Positions 1 through 7,408 of a stretch of 64,000 nucleotides of DNA are shown one piece after another. The stretch lies in contig NZ_STGY01000032.1 in the NCBI RefSeq assembly GCF_004912275.1, positions 992-64,991 on the forward strand. Reading direction: 5' to 3'. Position 1 is the stretch's first letter; every line of letters starts with the position of its first letter. The notes under the pieces were generated by a model. That model did no database searches, was not told the DNA's origin, and worked only from the letters and a program-made list of their open reading frames with translations. This stretch comes from Glycomyces buryatensis (GTDB lineage: Bacteria > Actinomycetota > Actinomycetes > Mycobacteriales > Micromonosporaceae). The position numbers and the translations under genes are program-made.

Positions 1-15
1 GCGATCATGATCCGC

Positions 16-1011
16 CTACAGCGGACCTTGGAAGATGTAGGAGAGCCGGTCGACCAGCTCCTCCGGCAGCTCCATGCCCTCCCGCTCGGCGGCCTTCCTG
101 ACCGCTTGCGTCGCACCGTGATCGGGACTGACACATGAGCAGATGAGCCGCACCGCGTGCTCGACCTCCAAGAAGTCGACCGACAGCACCGAAACCGTCC
201 GGTAGGCCGGGAACGGCGCCGCCTTCTGGTTCAGCTGCAGGATCGCGGGCATGTCCTTCCAGGTGTCGGGGTATCGGGCCACACCCTCGCTCTCGGGGTC
301 GTGGCCGTGCTCGACCGGGGCGACCGAGCTGCGCGAGGCCGGCACGCCGATCCGACGCCCCTGGTCGCGCAGCACCCCCAGCCGCAGCAGCTGCCACACC
401 GCCGCCAGCATCGGACACGACCAGAGCTTGCCCTCGGGAGTGTCGTTCCACAGCTCCACGTCCAGGAACACCGAGTGCTCGCGGCGGGCGTTCTGGCTCG
501 GCGGCACCCATTTGTCGGGCCGACTCATCGCCACGCGCGGCGTCTGCGGGGTGCGCACCCCGTTGCACAGCCACCCCGACTGATTCACCGGAGGACGGGA
601 GCCGTTCGTGCCCGGCGCGGGCTCGGAGACGATACGGCCGGCCACCAGTTCGGCCAGGTCCAGCTGGCCCATCATGGCGCAGCCCGACTCGCGGGCCAGG
701 TAGTCGATGCGCAGCCCGACGTCGGCCGCGGCCTCCTCGACCACCGCGATGAGCTTCTCGGGGGCCGGCAGGCCCTGGTGGAAGTAGTCGTCCACCAGGT
801 AGCAGGTGCTCACCCGGGGCTTCTTGCCGCCGAGGCGCTTGCTCAATGCCGCGGTGGTCCCGTCGACCCAGGCGGCGGCCGAGGCCATCTCCGACCGCAG
901 CGTCTCGGGCCGGGCCAGGTCGTCGGCGTAGAGGTGGCCGACCTCGATCGACAAGTGGGACATGCCGAACCGCTCGGTGCGCTGTTTCGCGCTGGACTCT
1001 GAGTAACTCAC
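16..1011 (-). CDS. SCO2522-family-like hypothetical protein
   Basis: 331 codons with a GTG start that overlaps the stop of the P-loop gene before it (GTGA), so the two are probably translationally coupled. An alternative ATG lies 16 codons in, before S-H-L-S-I-E-V. No membrane segment or signal peptide is visible. The middle is rich in Pro and polar residues and holds the segment Y-P-D-T-W-K-D-M-P-A. I recognise it as the family typified by S. coelicolor SCO2522 from its partners (variant P-loop protein and a ~600 aa protein) and overall features. Its function is unknown. On the minus strand an ATG lies at positions 8-6, just downstream of this gene, and may begin a further gene beyond the window edge. 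Confidence 0.75.
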   Translation of the reverse strand: MSYSESSAKQRTERFGMSHLSIEVGHLYADDLARPETLRSEMASAAAWVDGTTAALSKRLGGKKPRVSTCYLVDDYFHQGLPAPEKLIAVVEEAAADVGLRIDYLARESGCAMMGQLDLAELVAGRIVSEPAPGTNGSRPPVNQSGWLCNGVRTPQTPRVAMSRPDKWVPPSQNARREHSVFLDVELWNDTPEGKLWSCPMLAAVWQLLRLGVLRDQGRRIGVPASRSSVAPVEHGHDPESEGVARYPDTWKDMPAILQLNQKAAPFPAYRTVSVLSVDFLEVEHAVRLICSCVSPDHGATQAVRKAAEREGMELPEELVDRLSYIFQGPL

Positions 1012-1949
1012 CGGTCAAGACCCCCGTTCACGTCCAGTCCGGCGACGAACAGCTCCTCACTGGAGCGCTTGGCCAGCGCGGAGAAGGCGTTGACCGTCTT
1101 CTGGTTGGCGATGTCGAGGGTGACCGAGTCGGCGTCGGTGATGATCTGCTCGCGCCATTGCAGGACCGGGTCGAGCGGGACCGAACCGAGCAGGTTCATG
1201 CGCCCCAGTTTCAGGTTCGCGGCCATCTGGTGGAGGTCGGCGTCGATCTTGTTGAGCCAGCGGACCTGCGTGGGTTTGAGCCCGGAGAGCTCGGGTCCGT
1301 CGGGGTCGACCACAGCGGTGCGCACGAACCGGACCGACGAGGTCAGCCGCTTCTCGGGATGGCCCCACATGGCGCTGGTCTCGGAGAGTCCGCGCTCGCC
1401 GTAGACGAGGCTGTGGGCGGCGAGCACATGCTGCTTCGTCCAGCGGTGGAACACGATCCAGCGCCACGGCAGGGCCGCGAGTTCGCGGGTGGCGGTGGCG
1501 GCCATGACCAGTTCGGTGGCGTGGGAGCGGCCCGCGCTCAGGTCCACGATGACGAGGTCGAACTCGCTGGAGAGCTGGAGGAACAGCCGGACGCAGCGGT
1601 CGATGGTGGAGTCGTCGGAGGGGAACTCGCCGCCGTCGGAGTCGCCGGGGCACAGCACCAGTTCTCCGGCGCCGTCCGGCCGCACCCGCAGCTCGGAGCG
1701 GTCGGTCTCGGCCCAGATCGAATGCCGTTCGGGCTCGGAGGCGATGCCCTGCAGGTAGTCGTGGATGCCGTTGCCGGTGGTGCCGTGTTCGAGGGCGTCG
1801 ATGCCGAGGATGGCCCCGGACGTCGGCGAACCGAAGTCGAAGTCCACATAGCAGACATTGCTGCCCTGGAGGGCGCGGCGGTAGGCCACGTTGCAGGAGG
1901 TGACCGAGCGGCCGGTGCCGCCCTTGTCCGAGGTCGCGAACAGCAGCAT
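1008..1949 (-). CDS. SCO2523-family-like variant P-loop protein
   Basis: 313 aa, predicted cytosolic. The N-terminus begins M-L-L-F-A-T-S-D-K-G-G-T-G-R-S: a ParA/SIMIBI-type deviant Walker A (KGGxGKS/T) in which the usual second Lys is Arg14. A Walker B-like stretch L-V-I-V-D-L-S lies near residue 140, and Y-V-D-F-D-F-G near 35 resembles the switch I region. This suggests a ParA/MinD fold whose nucleotide hydrolysis may be altered. It is the second gene of the operon, starting 3 nt after the 625-aa gene stops and overlapping the next start. A regulatory or positioning ATPase role is inference only. Confidence 0.8.
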   Translation of the reverse strand: MLLFATSDKGGTGRSVTSCNVAYRRALQGSNVCYVDFDFGSPTSGAILGIDALEHGTTGNGIHDYLQGIASEPERHSIWAETDRSELRVRPDGAGELVLCPGDSDGGEFPSDDSTIDRCVRLFLQLSSEFDLVIVDLSAGRSHATELVMAATATRELAALPWRWIVFHRWTKQHVLAAHSLVYGERGLSETSAMWGHPEKRLTSSVRFVRTAVVDPDGPELSGLKPTQVRWLNKIDADLHQMAANLKLGRMNLLGSVPLDPVLQWREQIITDADSVTLDIANQKTVNAFSALAKRSSEELFVAGLDVNGGLDR

Positions 1950-1952
1950 CGA

Positions 1953-3830
1953 CTACACCCCGGTCTCGGCGTCGCGGCCGGCCGCGATGAGCCGGTCGAG
2001 TTCGAGCAGGGCCCTGATGCCCAGCGCGAAGGCGGTGCCGGGACGCTCGTCGACCACTTCCTTGGCGTGGCGGATGGTGGTGCCGACCGCGTGGATCTCT
2101 TGCGCCAGTGAGGGACCGGCATTGCCCGAGCCGCGCAGCAGCTCCTGGTCGTAGACGTGTTCGGCCTCGACCAGCAACTCCTCGGCCAGGTTCTCCAGTG
2201 ACCGGGACCGGGCCGGGGCGGAGGAGGCGAACTGGGCGGCCAGCACCATCGCCTCGACCACGCGGACGGTGAAGTGCCAGGACGGGTCCTCGAACCACTT
2301 CTCCAATTCCTCGTAGACCTGGACCGGCTGATCCCACAGCCGCGCGGCCGCTCCGTCGCGGATCCTCCTACGCGACAGGTGCTCCCAGACCAGGTCGGCG
2401 ACTTCGAGCAGTTCGGCTCGGGCGCCGATCGTGACCAGCAGGCTTGCGGCGTGGTAGAGCCGCTTGAGCAGCAGCGGGGCAAAGTCGACCATGTTCCAGA
2501 TCATCGCGGGGCCGTCGAGCTTCTCGATGCCGGTCAGCTCGGATCTGACGCCGGGGAAGTGCATTTCGATGGACCGGTCGCCCGCCATGGCGCGCCGCGT
2601 GATGCGGCCGCGGTTGGCGAGTTCGATCAGGACGTCGCCGAGGCGGAGCAGGTCGTCGTCGCCGCCGCGCTGGGCGCCGAAGGCATCGGTGGAGACCGCG
2701 CAGACCAGGAGCGAGTAGTAGTCGTACTCCAGGCCGTCGGTGGTGCGCCACGGGACGTCCTCGAGCGGCCACTTCGAGCCGCCGCCGAAGGAGGCGACCA
2801 TCGCCCAGTAGCGGCGCGTGACGTCCAGACGCAGTTGGAGCGACTGGGTCAGCTGCTGCTCTTCGTCGGTGAGGAAGTTGCGGCGCATGACCCTCGGCGA
2901 GAACAGCGCGCTGATGGCCTCGATCGCGACCACGGTGAAGTACAGGTACGGGGCGTCCTGGGCGCGGCCGGGCCGCTGGGTGGAGCGGTCGGCGACGATC
3001 TCGACCTCCGGGGCCTTCTCCACCACCGACCAGGACCAGCCGATCTCGAACAGCTTCGTGGGCGCCTCGACGCCCGCGGTGCCGCCCGAACCGACCGTGA
3101 TGTCGCGCAGGGAGCCGATGATCTCCTGGGACGCGGCCCGGAAGCGGCTCACGATCTTGCGGGAGGCCAGCCCGTCGACGTTGATGAGGTCGATCAGCTG
3201 CCGCCCGAAGGCGGTGTCGGCGTCGAAGGTGGACACCGAGAACGAGCGCAGCAGACCGGTGAGGGCGCCGACGAGGCGGCGATGGACCATCTCCTCGATC
3301 TCGCGGCGCTCCTTGGAGAGCGTGGTCCGGCCGAGCCGGTCGACCGTGGGCGCGAAGTCCGCCAGGAACGTCAGCGACGTGATGCACAGGGGAATGGCGA
3401 GGGCGAAACCCTCGGTGACGTCGACGGCGCGCTGCTCGGGAGAGGCCTTCACGCTCCGGTCGGTGCGGTGCATATTGGAGCCGCCGCTGTAGACCGGGAC
3501 GCCCGCCTCGTCGGAGTGCTTGACCATGTATTCCCGGATGATCCGCATGACACGGATGGGAATCTCGATCGGGTCGCCGAGGCCCGCCAGTGCGTCCAGC
3601 ACGGCGTCACTGGTGGAGTCGGGATCGGCGTAGCTGAGCTCGGGCAGTTCCTGCGCGGGGTAGAGCAGGCAGAGCAGCTGCTGGGCGTCGCCGACGGCGT
3701 CGGAGTCATTGCGCCCGCCCCAGTGCCAGGCCTTGTGCTCACGGCCGTCCTCCTCGACCACCGGACGCAGGCAGTAGGCGACCTGCGCCTTCCAGATGTC
3801 GAGAAGTTGTTGCCTGGGCTGCATTTTCAC
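1953..3830 (-). CDS. SCO2524-family-like hypothetical protein
   Basis: 625 aa, first gene of the minus-strand operon. The reading frame opens with GTG at 3830 and has an in-frame ATG two codons later (3824); neither has a strong ribosome site. The protein is mostly alpha-helical with no obvious catalytic motif or signal peptide. The hydrophobic stretch around residues 145-165 could be a buried helix rather than a membrane span. It is always seen (known of the family) next to the variant P-loop partner. Upstream on the minus strand a TTGACA hexamer at 3924-3919 could be the -35 of the operon promoter, but no convincing -10 follows. Function unknown. Confidence 0.75.
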   Translation of the reverse strand: MKMQPRQQLLDIWKAQVAYCLRPVVEEDGREHKAWHWGGRNDSDAVGDAQQLLCLLYPAQELPELSYADPDSTSDAVLDALAGLGDPIEIPIRVMRIIREYMVKHSDEAGVPVYSGGSNMHRTDRSVKASPEQRAVDVTEGFALAIPLCITSLTFLADFAPTVDRLGRTTLSKERREIEEMVHRRLVGALTGLLRSFSVSTFDADTAFGRQLIDLINVDGLASRKIVSRFRAASQEIIGSLRDITVGSGGTAGVEAPTKLFEIGWSWSVVEKAPEVEIVADRSTQRPGRAQDAPYLYFTVVAIEAISALFSPRVMRRNFLTDEEQQLTQSLQLRLDVTRRYWAMVASFGGGSKWPLEDVPWRTTDGLEYDYYSLLVCAVSTDAFGAQRGGDDDLLRLGDVLIELANRGRITRRAMAGDRSIEMHFPGVRSELTGIEKLDGPAMIWNMVDFAPLLLKRLYHAASLLVTIGARAELLEVADLVWEHLSRRRIRDGAAARLWDQPVQVYEELEKWFEDPSWHFTVRVVEAMVLAAQFASSAPARSRSLENLAEELLVEAEHVYDQELLRGSGNAGPSLAQEIHAVGTTIRHAKEVVDERPGTAFALGIRALLELDRLIAAGRDAETGV

Positions 3831-4038
3831 CGGGGACCACCACCTGGGAATCCAGACTGCGAGGACATGTTCACTATGGCATGACGATGCGACACAATCA
3901 CGCTCGCAGAACGTGTTTTGTCAACTACCCGACAGACCGGATTCGTCTCCGGGCGCGGCCTGCTCGACTCCTCTTCCTACCCCGAACGCCCGCCCGTCCG
4001 TCGGCGCCGCGGCTTCCACCCCTGCGAAAGGAACTGCG

Positions 4039-4338
4039 ATGACCGTCGAGAGTTGGGTCTGCGCCATTGTCGGAGCCGTCATCGCGACCGGCATCATCGC
4101 CTACTACCGTGCGGGTCCGGGTGGCGACGAAACTCCAGGCGGCCGCCCCTACGCGGGCTCGATGTACTACGACACCCCGGGAGTCGGTTCGAGCGAGGCC
4201 GAGCCCTGGGACGACGACTCCTCAAAGCGCGGCACCGATGCGGGTTCCGGCGAGACCGGCAGCACCTACGACGTCAGCGGCTTCGACGGTGGGGGCCATG
4301 ACGGCGGCGGGGGTGACGGCGGAGGAGGCGGTGACTAG
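4039..4338 (+). CDS. Small membrane protein with Gly/Asp-rich tail (paralogue 1)
   Basis: 99 aa. Start chosen at ATG 4039 because GAAAGGA (4026-4032) sits 6 nt upstream; longer frames upstream lack this. One N-terminal membrane span (about residues 7-22, V-C-A-I-V-G-A-V-I-A-T-G-I-I-A-Y), then an acidic Ser/Asp region and a tail made almost only of Gly and Asp ending G-G-G-G-G-D. The same layout occurs in the 88-aa gene at 4657, and the two share a 15-nt identical leader upstream of the ribosome site. No enzymatic motif. A low-complexity cytosolic or surface tail anchored in the membrane is likely; function unknown. Confidence 0.7.
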   Translation: MTVESWVCAIVGAVIATGIIAYYRAGPGGDETPGGRPYAGSMYYDTPGVGSSEAEPWDDDSSKRGTDAGSGETGSTYDVSGFDGGGHDGGGGDGGGGGD

Positions 4339-4439
4339 GCGCTTCAGTTCCGCCTCAGGAGGGCCGACTTGACCCCCGCCGTTACTCTGGACACTCGCGC
4401 CGCCACCCCGCGGCGCGGTGTCCCCCAACGAAAGGAGCC

Positions 4440-4592
4440 ATGATGGGCTCGGTTTGCGCAATCGCCACCCTCGTCGGCATCGGCATCGCGATCTTCGTCG
4501 CCACCAGGAACAGCGAGAAGCAGCTCAGCCACCGGCACGGCTCTCACACCGACCCGGCGCACCACGGCGGCCCGGCCGAGGCCGGCGCCTGA
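4440..4592 (+). CDS. 50-aa single-span membrane peptide
   Basis: A 50-codon gene between two Gly-rich membrane-protein genes. ATG-ATG start at 4440/4443 preceded by GAAAGGAG (4430-4437). The product has one hydrophobic helix (A-I-A-T-L-V-G-I-G-I-A-I-F-V-A) followed by a polar, His-rich C-terminus ending in E-A-G-A. It resembles its neighbours in the N-terminal half (span followed by R-x-S-E-K) but lacks their Gly-rich tail, so it may be a truncated paralogue. The S-E-K after the span also occurs in the 88-aa neighbour. Function unknown. Confidence 0.55.
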   Translation: MMGSVCAIATLVGIGIAIFVATRNSEKQLSHRHGSHTDPAHHGGPAEAGA

Positions 4593-4656
4593 CCACACCC
4601 CCACGCCCGCCAGTGCAGCGGCGGGTCGGCTTCCACCCCTGTTGAAAGGAGCCACG

Positions 4657-4923
4657 ATGGGTCTGGCCGTATTCTTCATCGTCATCCTCATCGTCGTCGC
4701 TATCGGGATCGCCGCCTACCGCAGCGAGAAGCGGCACGCCCGAGGCGGCGCCTACACCAATTCGACGTATCACGACTACTCCGGCGGCAATTCGGGCAGC
4801 GGCAGCTACTCGGGCGGCGGCTCCGATTCGAACTCGTGCGACACCAGCGGCGGCGGTTCCTATGACGGAGGCGGTGGAGGTGGCGGAGGAGACTGCGGCG
4901 GCGGAGGCGGAGGCGGCGACTAA
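4657..4923 (+). CDS. Small membrane protein with Gly/Ser/Asp-rich tail (paralogue 2)
   Basis: 88 aa, start ATG 4657 with GAAAGGAG at 4644-4651. One membrane span at residues 2-21 (V-F-F-I-V-I-L-I-V-V-A-I-G-I-A), a short basic stop-transfer patch (R-S-E-K-R-H-A-R), then a Tyr/Ser/Gly/Asp-rich tail with two Cys and long Gly runs ending in G-G-D. It is a paralogue of the gene at 4039. The TAA stop overlaps the TAG stop of the convergent acetyltransferase gene, leaving no room for a terminator between them. Function unknown. Confidence 0.7.
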   Translation: MGLAVFFIVILIVVAIGIAAYRSEKRHARGGAYTNSTYHDYSGGNSGSGSYSGGGSDSNSCDTSGGGSYDGGGGGGGGDCGGGGGGGD

Positions 4924-5453
4924 GCGCGCTTCAATTCGTAGACGCTGCAAGGCACCTCGAGCCCTGGGACGACGGTCCGTCGTTCCAGGGTCATCCCCAG
5001 CTTTTCGGCCACCCGGATCGACGCGGCATTGTCGCTGTGAATGCAGGAGACGACCCGGTCGAGCCCGACCTCCTCGAAGCCGAAGGCGATCGCGGCGCGG
5101 GCGGCCTCGGGCGCATAACCGCGGCCCCAGCGGTCACGCTTGAAGCGCCAGCCGACCTCGACCGCGGGCAGGATCTCGGGAAGGAACGTCGGAACGGCCA
5201 GCGCGGCGAAGCCGACCAGCTCCCCGGTCGCGGTCTCCTCGACCGCGAAGGTTCCCCAACCCTGTTCGTCCCAGTCCCGCACGGACTTCTCGATCCCCTC
5301 CCGCGTCCGCTCAAGGTCTCGCGGCTGTCCGTTCCCGATGTAGCGCATGACCTCGGGGTCGGCATTGATCGCGGCGAACGGCTCGGCATCGCCCTCGGTG
5401 AACGGCCGCAGGATCAACCGCTCGGTCTTCAATTGCACTGTCTCGCTCGCCAT
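4920..5453 (-). CDS. GNAT family N-acetyltransferase (RimJ/RimL type)
   Basis: 177 aa from the ATG at 5453, chosen because GGAGGG lies 7 nt upstream; the frame continues 18 codons further without support. Typical RimJ/RimL layout: strand L-K-T-E-R-L-I-L-R-P-F near the N-terminus, E-V-G-W-R-F about residue 115, the acetyl-CoA binding loop region R-W-G-R-G-Y-A-P-E-A (about 124-133), and N-A-A-S-I-R-V-A-E-K-L-G-M near residue 150. It would transfer acetyl from acetyl-CoA to a protein N-terminus or small amine; the substrate cannot be read from sequence. Monocistronic, convergent with the small membrane gene. Confidence 0.9.
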   Translation of the reverse strand: MASETVQLKTERLILRPFTEGDAEPFAAINADPEVMRYIGNGQPRDLERTREGIEKSVRDWDEQGWGTFAVEETATGELVGFAALAVPTFLPEILPAVEVGWRFKRDRWGRGYAPEAARAAIAFGFEEVGLDRVVSCIHSDNAASIRVAEKLGMTLERRTVVPGLEVPCSVYELKRA

Positions 5454-5603
5454 CTCAAGTCCCTCCGAAGTCGGCCGACCGAGTGTAGGTCCTGAAGCGG
5501 TGGACATTCGAGCCTTTTATCGGACGGTCACGGCCATGGCAGAACGTCTCGTGTCCTGTAGACGACAGCGCCATCACGCACAGTCGCGATAGACAAGGAT
5601 ATC

Positions 5604-6260
5604 GTGGACAATCCAATGCGCGGTTTCGAGGCGATGGCAGGCCGCGGCCCTTGGAGACTATTGATGCAGCACGGGCGACGTCAACGCTGGCCGCCCGGGG
5701 TCGGGCTGTTCTCGCAAGGGGGCAGGTCGAGCCGGGTCATCGCAATCCATTCAGGACGCGTACGGGTCGACTACACGAACGCCGAGGGGCGGTCGACGCT
5801 CCTCGCAATGCGCGGCCACGGGGATCTCATCGGCGAATTCTCCGTGCTCGACAGCCAGGCCCATTCCGCGGATGTCCGAACCGTCGAGGCCTGCGAGGGA
5901 ACGATATTCCACGCCCCTCGATTCATGAGGACCGTCCAGCGACTCGAGCTCGACGGCACGCTCTTGAAATATCTCATCAAGAAGACCCGCGAGACCACGG
6001 AGTTCACCATTGCCACGCGCCTTCCGGTCAAGGCCCGCCTCGCCGCACTCCTCACCTACATAGTCGATGCCGGCGACGAGACGACCGGCCCCAGCATCCC
6101 CATGACCCAGCGCGAACTCGCCGACTCCATCGGAATGTCGCTGCGTTCGGTCGCCGGCACCATCGCGGACTGGAAGGAGCTCGGCGTCGTCCGCACGGAG
6201 GGCTCGGGCATGGTCATCGCCGAGTCGGACTTCCTGCGACGGCTCGCCAGATCCGACTGA
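5604..6260 (+). CDS. Crp/Fnr-family transcriptional regulator
   Basis: 218 aa from GTG 5604 (AAGGA just upstream; ATG at 5616 is an alternative). An N-terminal cyclic-nucleotide-binding beta-roll spans residues ~15-120 with the cassette G-E-F-S-V-L (77-82), a linking helix at ~125-150, and a winged HTH around T-Q-R-E-L-A-D-S-I-G-M-S (about 164-180). The Arg that normally contacts the cyclic phosphate (P-R-S-A-T context) is replaced: the sequence reads A-H-S-A-D (86-90), so canonical cAMP binding is doubtful. It lies 102 nt upstream of the cyclase-like operon in the same direction and may regulate it. An imperfect dyad TGTC-N8-GACA at 5552-5567 could be an autoregulatory operator. Confidence 0.88.
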   Translation: MDNPMRGFEAMAGRGPWRLLMQHGRRQRWPPGVGLFSQGGRSSRVIAIHSGRVRVDYTNAEGRSTLLAMRGHGDLIGEFSVLDSQAHSADVRTVEACEGTIFHAPRFMRTVQRLELDGTLLKYLIKKTRETTEFTIATRLPVKARLAALLTYIVDAGDETTGPSIPMTQRELADSIGMSLRSVAGTIADWKELGVVRTEGSGMVIAESDFLRRLARSD

Positions 6261-6362
6261 GACTCATATCACTTTAACAGGTATGCAAAATTGCACATCG
6301 CAGCCCAGATCGGGACCGCACCATGACTTCCAGAACATTCCCCGATCACCTTGGGAGTCATG

Positions 6363-7304
6363 ATGAACCCGGAAATCGGCCACCCCCGGTACGACGAGCC
6401 CGACCGATGCGAATCCATCGAAGCCGTGCTGGCCTTCGACATCAAGGACTTCAGCGGCATGTACCAGCGTGACCGCAGCCAATCGGTGTCGGCGTTCCGC
6501 GACTGCATCCGCAACGCCCTGTACGCCTGCGAGCTCCACCACGTCTGGGACGAGAGCGAGGAACAGGGGAACATCGCCGACCGCGGCGACGGCGTCATCA
6601 TCTCCTTCAACGGGAACCTCCTCCGCCCTGTCGTGCAACGCTTCCCCGACGCTCTCCAGCGGGAGCTATACCACCGGTTCCATCACCACGCCGACCACCT
6701 CCGGATGCGCATGCGCCTGGGGATCACCGTCGGCCCCCGGCGGCCGAAGTCCGATGAGCGGGCCGATTCGGCCTCCGACGACATCCTCATCGAGGCGGCT
6801 CGGCTCTCCGAATCCGACCAGGTGCGTGCCCTGCTCGACCACTCCGACCACGACGCGACGTTCCTGGCCGTCGGGCTCTCGGAGCACGCCATGCACAGCG
6901 CCGTCCGCCACTACAACGACCTGGTGCACCAGTCCCGGTTCGTGAAGGTCGAGGCCGTGTCCAAGACGTACTCCGAACCCGCCTACCTGTACGTGCCGAC
7001 TCCCTCCGGCGCGCTGCTCGTCCACGGCTACACCGGCCCCGAAATCAAGGCTGAGCCGGAATCCGACGACACCCGGGTCACGGTGCTCCGCTCCCTCCTC
7101 GACGCCCGCGGCGACGCCGCTCCCGGCGGCGAGTCGTACCGCAATTCGCCGCGGACCGGCGACGTCTCGAACGGCTCCAACGTCGCGGGCCGGGATGTGC
7201 GCCAGGACCGGGTCACCCAGCACTTCGGCGACAAGGTCCAGCGCGACAAGCATCAATACGAGGCCGACTCCATGACCGTCCACAATCGGAGCACCGAGCG
7301 ATGA
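6363..7304 (+). CDS. Class III nucleotide-cyclase-like protein with C-terminal pairing motif
   Basis: 313 aa. ATG 6363 is chosen because GGGAG (6353-6357) is correctly spaced from it. Residues ~18-210 look like a class III cyclase homology domain: V-L-A-F-D-I-K-D-F-S with Asp26 and D-R-G-D-G-V-I-I-S-F with Asp76 match the two metal-binding Asp sites, and R-L-G-I-T-V-G-P (118-125) matches the R-x-G-I-x-x-G strand. I cannot confirm the substrate-selecting residues or activity. After a linker, residues ~270-308 form an Asn/Asp/Gln-rich tail whose end, H-F-G-D-K-V-Q-R-D-K-H-Q-Y (287-299), is repeated near the N-terminus of the next protein. ATGA overlap with that gene. Likely an effector or second-messenger enzyme of a conflict system (inference). 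Confidence 0.75.
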   Translation: MNPEIGHPRYDEPDRCESIEAVLAFDIKDFSGMYQRDRSQSVSAFRDCIRNALYACELHHVWDESEEQGNIADRGDGVIISFNGNLLRPVVQRFPDALQRELYHRFHHHADHLRMRMRLGITVGPRRPKSDERADSASDDILIEAARLSESDQVRALLDHSDHDATFLAVGLSEHAMHSAVRHYNDLVHQSRFVKVEAVSKTYSEPAYLYVPTPSGALLVHGYTGPEIKAEPESDDTRVTVLRSLLDARGDAAPGGESYRNSPRTGDVSNGSNVAGRDVRQDRVTQHFGDKVQRDKHQYEADSMTVHNRSTER

Positions 7305-7408
7305 CCACGGAAAACGACTCGCCCCGGCCGCAGGAAGTGCACGTCGGAGACACGGCCGAGCGCGACAAGCACCAGTACCAGGCCAAAGGCGCCATGACCA
7401 TCTTCAAC
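7221..7408 (+). repeat. Duplicated motif at the junction of the cyclase-like and NLR-like genes
   Basis: The 66 nt at 7221-7286 (end of the cyclase-like gene) and the 69 nt at 7340-7408 (start of the NLR-like gene) are related in DNA and protein. Both encode H-x-G-D, then R-D-K-H-Q-Y exactly, then A-x-x-M-T-x-x-N with one extra codon in the second copy. Synonymous changes separate the two codings of K-H-Q-Y (aagcatcaatac and aagcaccagtac), so the match is conserved at protein level rather than a very recent duplication. Confidence 0.85.
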
